Notes: a model not told the origin generated them from the letters alone. A stretch of DNA of 64,000 nt from Pezicula radicicola (GCA_003008705.1 PDUO01000059.1:204939-268938); one strand, 5' to 3'. Shown: positions 48,479 to 61,785, counted from the first letter of the stretch. A program made the numbers and translations.

Positions 48479-50678
48479 ATGATGGCTGAAGACAACCTCT
48501 ACGAGTCCTCATGGCCCGAATTGAGGACATTCCCAGCCCAACCACGACCATTGCCCAATCGAGCATGTGGTGAATGCAGACGGAAGAAATCAAAATGCGA
48601 TATGAAACGTCCAGAGTGCTCCCTCTGTCATCGAATTGGGGAAACTTGCATCTATCCCACTCGACGAGCACATGGGCAGAAGAGGGCTGAGGCTCAGTTA
48701 AATACGCAGACAAAACAATCTAGTGTGACTTGCTACCCTTATCCAAGTATCTCGCAAGAAAATGCATCTTCTCAGTTGCAGCCAGATATGTTCGACTCAT
48801 TCCTGCAGCAGGAGAACAACATATTTTCTCCACCTATCTCATCGTCCTCAGACTTGTTTCTTACCAATGATTCCTTGCTCAATATGGACTTCGACTTCTC
48901 GAATACCACGTCTGAACAGCTCCGTGCCCTCTCCGATGCCGACGATCTGATTCGGTGGCCAGAGGAGCAGCATCCTCTGGGAGGTATTACCCCTGTGACT
49001 GGAGTGTACGGCACTCAAAGAACTTGTAAGGACTAACGGACGCTAGCGACAACATCGACGATCCAGCCTGGCCCTGGCAGCGCCACCTTGGAGAGATCGA
49101 GCCTCTCTCAAAGCTCAGGGTATACGTTAAGTGTTTCTGTCGAAACGGCGATCGACCTCATTGACGTATTTTTCAATAATATCCACTGCTTCCTTCCCCT
49201 GTTCCATCCCGCACGCTTCAAGGAAAAATATGCTTCTCTGAGTGGTCTTAGAGGAGAGCAAGACTGCGGTCTTTCACTCGAATCGGCCCTCACACTCAAT
49301 GGCATTTTCTGCCTTGCTGCACGTTTCAGCACGGCGTCAACATTTTCCACAGAGGAACCACTTCATCGAGGAGATCAATTTGCTGGTGAAGCCACAAGGT
49401 TATTTGAAGTGTTATATAGACAGCTTGAGGACGATCATCCGTCCCTGGCGTGTCTACAGGGTGTTATTCTCCTCGCTTTCAATGCATTGCTTTCAGAACC
49501 TTCACGGCGAGCCTGGTGGCTCATTGGTGTTTGCGTTCGTCTTGCATACGAACTCGACCTCCACAACACCGACGCAGATATAATTTGTGAGGATGTTGAC
49601 CCGCTACAGTTATCACTTAAAGCCTGGCAGGATAGAGAGGAGCGGCGCCGCACTTGGTGGCTAGTGTGGGACTTGGATACCTTTATAAGTGCAACGATGT
49701 TGAGACCCTTCGCAATCGATCGGCGAGGGATGCAGGTCTTGCTCCCAATATCTGATGAAGCATGGCTGGCTTCTGACAGGCTGCCATCATCACATCTAGA
49801 TCCCGAAAGCAAGACCCCATGGAAAGGATTATGCGACTTGCCAAATCAGAGCACGTGGGCTTGGTTTCTTGCTTGTATGGTGCTCCTAAGACAAGTCGTT
49901 GAGGTAGTTCTCTTACCAGCTGCAGATGGAGAGCTGGATCAGGTTGAAGCAAGCTGTAAATGCTTTGCGCTTGCCCTGCCTGAAAGTTTCCGAGCAGATT
50001 TAGAACCAGTCAGCTCTGATGGGTCGAATTTCAAAGGGGTGAATTGGGTGAAGTCTACTTTGTCATTGTTTAATTGGTTCGTTACAATCCCAGATTTAGC
50101 TTTCCGAGTAGTTAGACTGTCAAGGCTAACATTCTTCCTTGCAGCTGTGAGATTCGATTAGCGCACCGTAGGAGGACACTAAGTGCATCAAACATCTTAC
50201 GCGGACAAATGTCTCAAAATGACAACTCCTCATCATTTCCAAACTCGCCCCCTCTACTCAAGAATGACTATTGCGATAACTTTAAGAAAGAGATGGCACA
50301 AGTTGCTCGGACTTGCCCACCCCAAAATTTAGCACAGATGACGCCTTTCATTGCCATATGCCTTGTGGGTCCAGCATTTGTACAACTCCGCGGCGACAGA
50401 CAACGAGATTCTGGCAGTATTGATGATATGAATATTGATATTTTAATCTTTGCTCTAAAGCGCTTGGCTCGGCATTGGATGATTGCAAGGGTTCTGCTAG
50501 GTAAGCGAGCATCATAAGGCAACATATATTAAAGGACAAAATAAATTTCTAACTTATTCATTTCTCGTTATCAGATGAGCTTAACCAGTTACAAAAGGAT
50601 AAAAACACCACAACTTCGGACATAAACATACACGAGAGAAAGGCAGGTTACTTCTGGTCTAGTTTAGTATTTCAATAA
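48479..50678 (+). CDS. Zn(II)2Cys6 transcription factor, about 672 aa
   Basis: Proposed exons: 48479-48983, 49047-50107, 50152-50500, 50575-50678. The zinc cluster is ACGECRRKKSKC, DMKRPE, CSLC, HRIGET, C (C-x2-C-x6-C-x6-C-x2-C-x6-C), at residues about 30-56. The MHR domain follows (ETAIDLIDVFFNNIHCFLPL, and ERRRTWWLVWDLDTFIS). Intron 1 (63 bp) has a GACTAAC branch site and is well supported. The border between exons 2 and 3 is uncertain: several GT sites between 50085 and 50115 would work and I chose the 44-bp option. The total keeps frame. Two in-frame ATGs open the gene (48479 and 48482). It may regulate the adjacent P450 or the wider cluster. Confidence 0.8.
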
Positions 50679-51532
50679 CTTTCGGTTATCTTAAGCTATC
50701 CTACAGACTGTAACAGTTACCAATGACTATTCTCTTTTTTCTTCTCGTTAATGTACTTCAATGTTTTTTATCGACATCGATGTTAGTTTAACAAAAATAC
50801 CTGATCGTTTTAAGAATTAGGCAGTATAAACTTCTATTATTGATCACGTGATACACATTCTATATCAAAGTGGCGTAGTAGTCAGGAAATAAACTTGCCC
50901 TAAAATTACTTTATTAATTAAAAGACTTTAATTTTAGCTTTATTTAGGTATTTGTTTTTAAAATAAATTCTATTTAATTTAAATCTATATATAATTCTAA
51001 TTGTTTATTATAATATAGTACTTACTAGAGTACTCATTAGCTTTGTAAAATGAAATGATATATAGTATAACTAGAGGTTATCTAACCTATATTAGCTAGG
51101 ACATATAGGATATTTAAGTGGTTAGCTTCTAAGAAAAATCACACCTAAGCGTTATCTAACTATTTACACTCTTGTATTTGCTAGCAATTAACAGTGCGGG
51201 GGGATCGGTATATTAGTTATATTAAGAAGTTTTAGCCTTACAATGTTACCTTGTTCACTTGTTCCTCTAGCTGCGTATACGAAGGCTAGGTACTTGAAGC
51301 GAAGTATTACCATGCAAGAAACTTTCGTATTATCTCACTTAGTGGTTCAAATTGAGCGCCACAGAACACAAACAAGGGCGAATGGGAAGACCTTCTCTAA
51401 TGGAATTGAGCTGCTTGGGCAAGAGGGCATAGCAACCCTTCAAAATCACTTTGAGTTAATTCCTCAACTTTACTTCAACTTTGCTTCTAAACCCGAAGTC
51501 TTCGTTCTCAGATCCCATAGTTTTTTAAGGTC
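50679..51532. other. AT-rich intergenic, start of the subtelomeric zone
   Basis: Strongly AT-rich from about 50880 to 51180, with stops in all frames. A 111-codon frame (51243-51578) has no known similarity and may be part of the relic that follows. Confidence 0.45.
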
Positions 51533-52034
51533 TTGTCAGGTTTATCTTTTCTTAAGCAAATACTTCTTCATTTTTTAATTGTTTCATGCACTCTCGGTGC
51601 TAACACCACTCTACAAACGGTACAATGGTCGTCGATATCCTATGGACCAGGCGGGCCATGGCACGCGGTTACGGTGTCTATTAGAACCCCATCTCAACAA
51701 GTTGATCTTCTCCCGGGTGGATCACGGATGTCGAGTGTTCTACTACCTTGCTTTCGATATACTAAGCGAGGCAATATTTTCTTAGAGTTTCGGATTCCTT
51801 TAGGCGGGGATAGACTTGGGAGGCACCGTAGCCAACAATATCTTTTTACGGAAGTACATTTCAGTGTTGGGGCATTTCCCTGGGGCTTACGACTACCTGC
51901 TTGCAAATCCTTTGATTAAATACTTTAATCTGAAGCCAGCGATTTACGTTATAAACACCTGCGTAGCTGCAATTGAAGCAAGGTCGAAGAACAGGGAAGA
52001 AAAGACATATTATAGCAATAGAAAGAGTAGCTAG
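51533..52034 (+). pseudogene. Aspartic-protease-like fragment
   Basis: The frame at 51533 starts with a hydrophobic signal-like segment and contains VQWSSISYGPGGPWHAVTVS, then TPSQQVDLLPGGS. This matches the N-terminal strand region of a group of fungal secreted aspartyl-protease-like proteins (typically PW-x-AVTV-x-x-GTP-x-Q-x-x-x-LxPGG). The similarity ends after about 60 residues. Two other frames nearby (51579 and 51816) may carry shifted pieces. No catalytic DTG/DSG is visible, and the C-terminal lobe is absent. A decayed copy. Confidence 0.5.
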
Positions 52035-53527
52035 GGATATATCCTAAGCGGATAGAAGAAAAGAGAACTTAATAAAGGTAGTTATAAATCTAGGTGCCCG
52101 GGGAGATACCGTTAGTTTAGTATTATAAGCTTTCTTCTATTATATGATTCGCGAACTAGTAACACTATGAATATTTGAGAAGGAGCTAGGTAAGGCGAAC
52201 CTCTCTAAAATACTAACATATAAAGAGACATAGAAGTTACTAATACTATAAGCCTGTAATAAAAGAAACCTATTGCTTCTACCCCCCCGTCGTTCTAGGT
52301 CTCTCTCGCATTTTACCCTCTAAAGGTGTTACCATCTGTAGGGTCTTCTTTGCCCTAGGCGCCGTTCTCTCCGTAAACCTATAGGCTAATTATAACAACA
52401 GCTTACTCTTTAGAGACGATATATCTAACTTCAACCTAAGGCGATAGCTAGATCCAGAAAGAGCGTCGAAGATAAACTCGAACTTTATTATGTTCAGCAC
52501 AGGCTATAATCAATGTCCTAGCAGGAATTTGGCGCATCTAGAGGTTAGTAAGACGACAGCGGTGTTAATGAAGGATTTTGTGGTTAAGTTAGTGAATCCT
52601 ACTAGGTAGAGGAGGTATGAGAATTATTTTACTGTTTCACCGCACGGTTGGCCTTGTAAAGTGCGAAGGCGGACTCGAGTGTAATAGTCGGGGATAGTAC
52701 TGAGACACCCGCAGAGGTTCTTTCTCCGGGTGTGAATGGGTGCTTTTGTTGTCAATTGTATATTGTCAAATCTGAGTCCTAAATGAGCTCTGCGTGCTTA
52801 TCAAGCCCCACCTCCCTTGTGTTTGAGGACTTCTGCCTTGACAGTTCCTAGCATCCATCCCTGTGGCTTGGCCTCCGCTCTGGAATTGAATCGTAACAAT
52901 ATATGTTGGAAGCCTCATTACCTGAGGTTAAGGGATTATGAGGTATTTGCACCCTGCTCGTGAATGCAGTATTGAAGCCTTATTACTTCGTATTCTGTAT
53001 AATGATAATATAACTCTCTATGCAATCATTTTCGACTGACAAAGTTAATGTGCTTTGATCAGATTCCAGGTAACCGCTGCATCAGCTCGCAATATATCCC
53101 TCGAGGAGAATGGTCTTGAATTTCGCCAACGTTTAGAAATAAACATGTGAACAATAGTATAGGAAACAAATAGCTAAATAGTCAATATTAAAGGGCAAGT
53201 TTAAGTAAATTAATATAATAATAGCCTCCCCAATAGGTGTCGCGCTGACCTAGTCCAATGTTTCACTCCATCAGGCTGCAGATGTTGGTGTCATACAATT
53301 TTTGGTGATCCAACAGTTAGAATGCAAGGATCTCTGAAGGCTGCAGATCGCACTGCCTCCTTCAATTCATTATAATGGACGTGCCCCTCAATGGCCGGCC
53401 ATCTTCTTTGCCTTCAGCCCTCGCAATAAATTGACGTTGTACACCTCGAACATACACATTATTCTGCGCCTATTACTCCATCCCTCATCCTTTTGGATAA
53501 CTCGCACCGAAAACTTCAAATACAATC
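52035..53527. other. Subtelomeric non-coding stretch, likely transposon debris
   Basis: About 1.5 kb. Stops occur in all frames. The part 52030-52450 has a TA/AG-rich texture like mutated repeats. No terminal repeats could be paired by eye. Confidence 0.35.
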
Positions 53528-56500
53528 ATGACACGGAACATTGAACCTGGCGCCACGTTACATGACTCCTTACCAGTTAGATCTGCAGAAGTAGTGTCCT
53601 CCTCGACTGCGAATGAAAACAACAATGACTGCATCCGGAAAGCTGTCTCTGCGGGGAAGAATATTAGTGGCTTATTGGAAGGCGCATTAAAGCAGAGCAC
53701 TTTAGCGAACAGCGAGGAGTCCAATCTTCACCTCGTTGTGACACTTGCGGAGGCGCTTCACAACTATCAATCACCAGTTGAGTTCACGATAGGCTTGGTC
53801 GGTGATTCCGGTGTTGGTAAGTAGGACTTTATGCGAGGGATACCGCTCTGATTAGTTTGTAGGTAAAAGCAGCCTGATTAATTCTTTGCTTAATGAAGTG
53901 AATCTCGCAAAAACAGTAAGCGTACCGCTACTTCCTTTACCGAAAATTCTCTGAAAATGCTAGGCTGGCGCTGGGACAGCTTGCACAACGGTTGTGACCG
54001 AGTACCGGCAGAAGCGCGAGAGCGACAATGCTGCTTATACCGTCGAGATCGAATGCATGAACGACGGAGAGATCGAGGACTTATTACGGCAAAGTGTTGT
54101 AGATTACAGGCGATACCACCTTCGAGAACCAGGCAGCGTTGATGATGCAGAGGACGAACAACTTCGAGTAAAGGCCAAAGCGGCCTGGGATACTCTCAAG
54201 ACCGCATTTGAGGGTCGTGAAATGTGCACTGAAATACAATTTGCGAATCCAGGCGTCGACACCGAGGAGATACAACGACTAGTCTTTGAATGGAAGGATG
54301 AAATTGCATGGCCAGCAGGCTTTAATACTCGGAGGGCTGTCCTTAGAGCCGCAGAAGTTACTGGCTGCGTGAGTCAAATTGATCAATTTTTGAGCCAAGG
54401 CATGTGGCCATTTATTAAAGTCGTGCGGTAAGTGGTGACGTTTATCGTTATAGATGTCTGCTGACATTTACATATGCAGTATTTACCTCAATTCTCCGGT
54501 TTTAAGGAACGGCGTCGTACTTGTAGACTTGCCTGGTATGTCATCTTTGATGCTCACAAGGATAGTCTCTAACCTTCGCAGGTTTCCGCGATGTCAACTC
54601 CGCACGAGTCCGGATAACAGAAACAAGATTGTACCAATGTGGTGTAATATTTGTAGTCACTGATATTGGTCGTGCTGCTACGAACGTAGGTGTGGAGAAT
54701 CTCATCGTTCGACAATTAGGTAGGAACTTCGATGGTCTTAGACCGTCCCAGAGAGTCGCTATCATTTGTACTAAATCAGAGGTATGTTAAGCCTGTAGTG
54801 CCCGCAGTCTTAGCCTTGATTGACGTTTCAAGATTTTGGGACAAGAGTCCGAGATCCTCAGAGATGTTCCGAACACAAACGAGTTCAATCCAAGGATCGC
54901 CCAGGATCTTATGAACCAGATAGAAGAAGCTCAGGAAGATGGTAACCCAATAATGCACCTCGAAGCCAAGTATTCTTGTCCGTGGATTTTCAAGTTGACG
55001 TATAAACTAACTGATAGAAGACGAAACCATCTATTCATATCAGCACGCAACCAACACGTAAAACGTCATCTTAAGATACACTACGCCGCTCAACTCCGAG
55101 GTCGAGGACTTGTCGTATACTGTGTATCCAATTCTCTTTATCGCGAAGCTTGTAATCAAAAATCTCGGATTGAACAGAACCGCCGACGCTCCTCAGCCAT
55201 CCCAGAAAGGAGCTTGGCTGCGAATCAAAAGCTGGCAAGCTCAGGAATCTGTGAACTGCGAGATTTCTGCCATGGAATTCCGTCGAGTTCTCAAATTGCA
55301 GAGACGAAACATTTATTGGGCACAAGACTAGTAACCCTGCTCGAGAAGACCGATATGTGGCTCACTGCCAGTGTGGTTGGAGTGGCCGCCAATCGACAAG
55401 CTTCGCCGGAGTTTCTGGGGGAGCTCCAAGAGGAACTCAAAATTGTAAGTTTCTTGGACTTAAGTGAAAACTAAAGTAAATGAATTTAGAGCCTCGATGC
55501 ATCTGTAGAGACAAGTAACGAAGGGCTGAGTGATGCCAAAATAGAATTGCTTCAACGACCTTTTAGTCCGGCCCCTTGGTAAGTCCTTATAGAAGAAATA
55601 CGCTGATTATGCTATAGCTCAATACATGAATAGCTGGGAGCAAGAGGCTCTTTCAGTCGTGGATAAATTGGAAAGAGTGAGTCTCTATGGACCTCGTCAC
55701 GAAAGGTGCATGGCTAACGATCGTGAAGTGGGATGTTAGTACGGAAACCCGTTAAATTAACCCGAAAGGATATCTGTTCACAGTTTTACAGAGAGCTTAT
55801 CTGCATTCTGGAACCGCGACGGTGATCATACTACCCGTGCACAAAACGCCAACTGGAACGCGGATATTATAAAGGCGATGGTGGAGGACTTTCAAACTTT
55901 TGAAGACTCGTTCCGTTCTAGGAGTGGGACACTCTTCGAAAGTTTGAACAATACCATCCACGAAGGACTGTCATTACTGCTAGCAAGGCTAGGTGGTATG
56001 TAAAGCACAAGAGGTTTTTTGGGGTGGGTGCATTTTGTAACTGACCGAAACATAGATCTTCATGGCGTGGAAGTTTTCAGGCAAACTTTCCCCCGACGAC
56101 GCCGAAACATTGATTACGATGTCAATAATATAGCCACTTCGTTCTTCGACAAATTACAGTATGCTTGGACCATCCTACAAATATCATCGCTCTAGCTAAA
56201 TGGTGTTATGTAGGATCATTTTCCACGACCTCATCAGACCCCATGGTACATCTTACGTGATGCATCACATGCTACCCATGTACCATGTGATTGAGTCAGG
56301 ACCCGGCATGAAAAAGAGGCTTCTTCAGCGTCTCAACTTACAAGTCACGGGCGATCGCAATAACCCAAGACTATTCAAGGCGATCAGGGATTTCTTCATT
56401 TCAGCAATCGACTCCCTACTAGAGGAAACGAACGAGAAACTCAAAACAGCAACAGATAAGTCTTGTGAGGATATTAGGAATGATCTTGAACTGTTACGGG

Positions 56501-56634
56501 GTGAGAATGTTCCGGCGACGGAGCAAGACGGTTTCTTGGAAACTATGTTTACTATATTAGAGCAAGCCAAGATCAGTAGAAATGAGGCTCAGAGGGAGTT
56601 CGAGGCTGGAGTTATTGAAATTCCCATCAACTAA
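53528..56634 (+). CDS. Large dynamin-like / SLIP-GC-like GTPase, about 827 aa
   Basis: Twelve proposed exons: 53528-53816, 53863-53915, 53964-54427, 54480-54535, 54582-54781, 54833-54969, 55018-55444, 55490-55578, 55634-55676, 55794-55995, 56056-56158, 56214-56634. Introns are mostly 45-60 bp; the ninth (117 bp, near 55677-55793) is the least certain. GTPase motifs: G1 GLVGDSGVGKSS (Lys 98), a Thr-rich AGTACTTVVTEY for G2, G3 VVLVDLPG, G4 CTKSE. A long helical region follows, and the end is Glu/Lys-rich helix. The layout resembles fungal proteins annotated as nuclear GTPase SLIP-GC-like, named after a vertebrate germinal-centre GTPase. Role in fungi unknown. Accessory, subtelomeric location. 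Confidence 0.78.
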
Positions 56635-59480
56635 GGAAACTACCTAGCTTTGTCACATGTTGAGCCTGTTGTTGTCTGATTCCTAATGGCTAAGGTTGAT
56701 TGAGGAAAAATGCGAATTTTTGATTCCTACTTGGTCGTATATATGAGACTAGATTATTTCAAGTCATAGTATCGTATGCTGTCTATTCTTATTTGTAGTA
56801 CTGCAAGCCGAAGTGTTCTAATTTAAGTCCTACAAATCGGGATAGTCAAAGCTGAAGTACTTTAACTTGATGTCCTGCTTCTAAACGGTCAGGGGGAGCA
56901 GCAACACTAATCACATGCGGTTTGAACAAACAAGGAAACCGAATCTATTAGGGTAAAGTTAGTGCTCAAACCGCTCTTAGGAGGCTGGAGTCAGGTACGA
57001 CTGCCCTGATGAATTTAAACTAGGTACTAAAGCGGTTAGTCGTACAACATACAGGAACGGCCTCACCAATTCTACCATACACGAGATTCAATCTCTAGCA
57101 GTCTCTGCATTCGGCAATTCTTCATCGCACTTCTCCCTCCTATATGTCAAATACCACTTAGCTCAGCTTTCCAAGCCTCGATACAAGAGTATACCTTGTT
57201 TTACACGATATACAGCCAGTTGTCCTTCTAATCACCGTTGCCCTCCTCTTGGAAGGTGCTAGTTGACTTGATTCCTCACTCTGACAACTAGAGACGATAG
57301 CCTCTATTAGTGTAGTCTACTCAAGAATGCTGTCACCCCTGCTCACTAAAGAAATAATTTCATAAATCTTGCATGATTATTCAGAATAGAATTTAGGTAC
57401 TAAGTTGCAAAGAGCAAAACACAGGCAAAGCCTCAGCTGTGAGGAGGCAAATTTTGAAGAATATCATCACAGCCTCTGGCAAGGAATTAAAATGCCATCG
57501 AAGTCTGGCCTTCCAAACATGGGAATACGAGTCTAATTCAATATCGAGCAATAGCCTCGCTTGACAAAGAAACAGGCCGTGGCCGTTAGAAAAGTCCCTA
57601 CCTGGCCTTCCCAGGCTTCTAACTTCGCAGGCAACCTAGCACAGAGCCTGCGTCCCAATCAACTCTGTCAAGCAATCTGGAAACAGAAACACTCACGATT
57701 ACACCTTGAGCACGGATTCCCTCCCTGACATCGCTCTTTCAATACCACCTCGGTTAGCTCACTATCCTCGAATGGTTACAGGCCCCTAAAGCGACTTTAG
57801 ATTTCCTAAACATGATTCAAATATGCATGCAGTATGTCAAACATAAATGCTATCGGCGCGACAGGGTGGAGAATGGGGGTATACAACGGCTTTAGCAAGA
57901 TGGGGTTTATGAGGGGTACAGTGCAGGTCCACCAATCGGAAGAGCCATGATTCGATCTCACCCAAGAACAAAGCCCAAAGTGAGTAAACACTTGAGGACA
58001 AATTTCTCCTTCATCTACACATATCAGCCTTGTGTATCTGGCTTCTAGAAACGGCGATTTCAGTCTCAAGAGCCTCGGATCTCAAATCACAAAATTGTCT
58101 TCAGACTCCCCAATCCTCATAATCGGTGCTAGAGTGGTGAGCCTCGTTCTCGCACAATGTCTGAAGAAGGCTCGATAGTACCTGAATCCTCTCCCAAAAT
58201 GTTTCCTAATAATTCACTTAGGAAGACATTCAATTTGTCATATTCGACCGCGATGAGTACATCGATGCGAGGGGACATGGTTGGGGCATTATAATCCATT
58301 GGGAACTCTCCGCCCTCTAACACTGTCTCCTAGTAGACCGTCTATAATCAATCAAAGTCGATAACGAGCACGGATGTAAAGACATAGGCCAATTCCTCTT
58401 CCTTAACCTCGAAACTACGGAACTAGTATTCTAGATTCTACCTAACAAGCGTAGGCGTATTAGCTATAAGAAATCCCGGAAGTATAATAGTATCGATATA
58501 TAGTAGAATAAGAATATAGTTAATTTTACTCCTACTTCTTCAGATATTACAGCGACTTTTAAGGATAGGAGTGCGGCCGAAGGAAGACTACTTGTTAGGG
58601 CTAGCGGAGCAACATCGAGGGTACAAAGACTCCTTTGTCTAGATACTAGATATTTGAACGAAACTCCCCGTACACTTTCTAGGTGCGTACATCAAGCTAT
58701 CCCCGGTTGAAATTGCTCCTCTCCCCTCTCTAGATCCACTGCTCTTCCTAGGTTGCTACCCCGATATAAGCACTTTTACATAGTTTTCGGTTCTCGACAC
58801 AATTATTTCGCAGCCTGAACCGAAGCTCTATATAGCATATAAGACGTCGATTTTAGATCCCATTTTAAAGCCTATTTTGTAGCCAGAATTAAAGGCATAT
58901 ACGGTAGGAGTTTTAATAATTGTAAGGCAAGATAAGATAAAGGTAAAGGGGAGTAAGGGCAGAGGGCAGGACAATTGTATAGTAATTTGTATATAAAACT
59001 CTTTCTATAGAATACAACAATCGTAATTACTTATTGTTATACTTTAACTTAGGATAAATAAACGTTAAATTTAACGTTTGCTTATTACCTAATAATTAAC
59101 GTTTATTTATCCCTAGTATGAGTACTCCTAGTTCCGGCAGTACTAAGAGTTAGGAGTAATTCTACAATGGCTTCCTTAGTACATCGCCGAGTCCGGAACG
59201 CATCACAGAACCGGAACTAGTGAACATAGGCTTACAGCAAACCGTATGACTTTCCGCACTATATTTCTTATCTATATTGCGATACTTTCCAAGAATGTGA
59301 CGGATCCAAGTCGTAAAAGGATTTCTCCGTTGTCCCGTCAATTGGACTAGGTATTATATTAAGTCAAGCATTGCTAGAAATAGACATCAGAATTTCCTTT
59401 TCTTCTACTACGACTTTTAGTACAGCAAACGAGAAACATTCAGAGATATAGGACTTACGAACTGAAGTATCGGACGAATC
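56635..59480. other. Gene-poor subtelomeric stretch
   Basis: About 2.8 kb. Two short minus frames (58069-57806 and 58323-58129) have ordinary composition but no recognised domain. 58400-59000 is repeat-like and AT-rich. A 17-bp perfect inverted repeat lies at 59052-59068 / 59096-59112, listed separately. Confidence 0.4.
59052..59112. repeat. 17-bp inverted repeat with 27-bp loop
   Basis: ggataaataaacgttaa at 59052-59068 is the exact reverse complement of 59096-59112. A small palindrome (gttaaatttaac) overlaps the left arm. It may be the stem of a small transposon relic or a replication-prone hairpin; no neighbouring gene explains it. Confidence 0.7.
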
Positions 59481-60775
59481 ATGTCTACAGGAACTTTAGA
59501 CTCATATAACTCGCGAGGCCTTCAGATTCGAAATGCTGGTCTTGGGATCTTGATCCCCGCGATCATCTTTACCTCGCTGAGGTTATTTACAAGAATTCAC
59601 ATCTTATCGGGGTTAAAGGCAGATGATTATGTTTTGATAGGGGCTGTGGTAAGTTTCGCTTGTCCGACAATAGCTGTAAGGAATTGTGCGGCTGACTTAA
59701 AAATCAGCTATGCTCAGTGGCTTCCCTAATATCCCAGGATTTCCGTAAGTATATTATTCCTTTATAAGTTCCAACTACGAAGGTTATAGTTCTAATGTAC
59801 GAGTAGAAGTAACTAGGGGAGGTCTTGGAAGACACTTCATGTCTCTGTCACTGGAGGAGTTGCCAGCATTCCTGAAAGTATGTCTATCCTTATCGAGTTT
59901 AAAAGTATTCGCTAATAAAAACTCACCACTACAGTTTCAATACATGAGTATGATCTTCTACTTCGTTTCAATGGTCCGTACAAAGCTCTCACTCCTCCTA
60001 AACTATCTTACCCTCTTCCCGCACCCTAGAGTTCGCCTAGCTTCAAAAATAGCTATGGGATACGTCGTGTGCAATTTTATTTACGGGATTGGCTTTATGA
60101 TACTTCTGTGTCGACCGATTGCACACTTTTGGGACAGATCCTTGAAGGGATCTTGCGTCAATGACCAAGTGATGCAGCGGCTCGTCCTTGCTTATGTCGC
60201 CTTGAACATCATTAGCGATATCATCATTATTAGTATCCCGATGCCTGTTATATTAAAACTTCGTCTTCCGAGAAAAGCCAGGTTGTGGCTCATATCAGTC
60301 TTTGCTTTGGGTTTCTGGTAAGATCCTTTCTCGTTGCCACCCTACTTCCTCCCTTACACTTTGACTAACGGCTCTTCTCTCAAGCGTCACCGTGATCAGC
60401 ATTGTCCGACTCCCAATACTCCTTCGATATTTAGTAGCTCCAGATATATCCTGTTCGTCCCCTAACTCCCTTTCTTGTCTTTTCCGCAAATCCTATCTAG
60501 ACTACTTACATGAAATTTCGGCAGATGATGCTATTGACAGCGAAATATTAATTACTATAGAAATTAATGGTTCTATTATCTGTGCGGCAGTACCACCACT
60601 CAGGTCTTTTTTGCAACGCTATTTCCCTTCACTTACGCCGTCGCTGGATGCACAGCCTGATAAAACTTTACCACATCATCAGTTGCACGTTTCGCCGCAC
60701 AACGGTACGGGGGATAACTCGGAGGGGTCCAATGATAAGGAAGTTGAGAGGACTAATGTGAAGGCACTTGTATGA
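59481..60775 (+). CDS. Rhodopsin-domain / PTH11-like seven-helix membrane protein, 350 aa
   Basis: Five exons: 59481-59648, 59708-59744 (37 nt), 59804-59877, 59935-60317, 60385-60775; introns of 59, 59, 57 and 67 bp. With these joins the frame is open from end to end. Marks of the fungal integral-membrane rhodopsin-like family: LKADDYVLIGAV after helix 1, RGGLGRHFMSLSLEEL (the GxGRH loop), LLCRPIAHFWD, and ISIPMPVILKLRLP before helix 6, then ITIEINGSIICAAVPPLRSF for the last helix. No CFEM domain is present. The C-terminal tail is Ser/Asn/His-rich and cytoplasmic. Members include PTH11-like receptors for surface or host cues; ligands are mostly unknown. The gene at first looks broken, but every stop falls in an intron. 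Confidence 0.8.
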
Positions 60776-61785
60776 CTTTTGGTGTACTTTTCCGGGTTCA
60801 GGGGGAGGCTATACAGGAGTGGTGTCACGTAGACGAGGGAGTTAGAGTAAGTGGTTAAATTAAATATCAAGCTGCGGGGACCCGTCCAAAGAGGGGGGAG
60901 TGTATATCGAGTAGAGTATTATAGTTAATATACGAATTCTATATAGCTCTACCTTAGCTAGGCTTTAATAAAGCTATTAGTAGGTAATTCTAAAGTTAGA
61001 GTCTATTCTAAGTTAGTCTACTTTTATTATACTTCTTAATAAATTATAGTTATTTTAATTTATATTTTAAAAAGTATTATATCTATTATAATATTAATAA
61101 TTAGATTTATAAAAGATATTTATAATACTTTAAAAAATTTAAAAGTTATTATATATAAACTATATTCTATTATAACTCTATTATTATAATTATAAGAGAT
61201 TAGTAATATAAATAAAAATAATAATATAAACCTTCTTTAAGAAATTATTAATATTCTTTATAATTATAATTAAATTATTTATTTAATTTAAATTCTTAAA
61301 GAGAGAATCTTAAATTATATAAAAGAATAAAGTATTAAATTACTTAAATTACTTATATAATATAATAAATATACTTATTTATTTAAACTTTATTAAATAT
61401 TTTTAAATATATAAATCTTTTATTCTTAAATATTATTTAATAAATAAATAAATATATATTTAATTAAAATTAAAATTTTTAATATATAAATCTTATATTA
61501 AATCCCTTTAAGATAATAATTTTTAAGAATTTTTATATTATACTTTTATTAAAGTTATATTTACTTTAGTTTTATTTAAAAAAAAAATTTAATTAATTTT
61601 TAAAATTATAATAAAATTCTTATAATTTTAAACTTAAGAAATTTTATTAAAAACTAGAATACCTTATTTAGTAAGTTCTAAAAGGGATTTTTATATAAAG
61701 TTGGAGTAAATTATATCTAAGAGAATAGACTATCTCTAAATATATTCTCGGCTATAATGTAATTAGTAAAAGCAGCTAGTAGTAG
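60776..61785. repeat. Extremely AT-rich block
   Basis: From about 60940 to 61770 the sequence is almost only A and T, with very long runs of TTAATATA-type words and stops in all frames. Flanking genes are of normal composition, so the change is sharp. This is the expected look of repeat-induced point mutation of a former transposon, or of a fungal AT-isochore segment. No residual gene is readable. Confidence 0.8.

Noticed and set aside
59641..59810. Stops suggesting that the receptor gene is a pseudogene
   Set aside because: All stops fall inside two 59-bp introns with valid borders, and the frame is open after joining.
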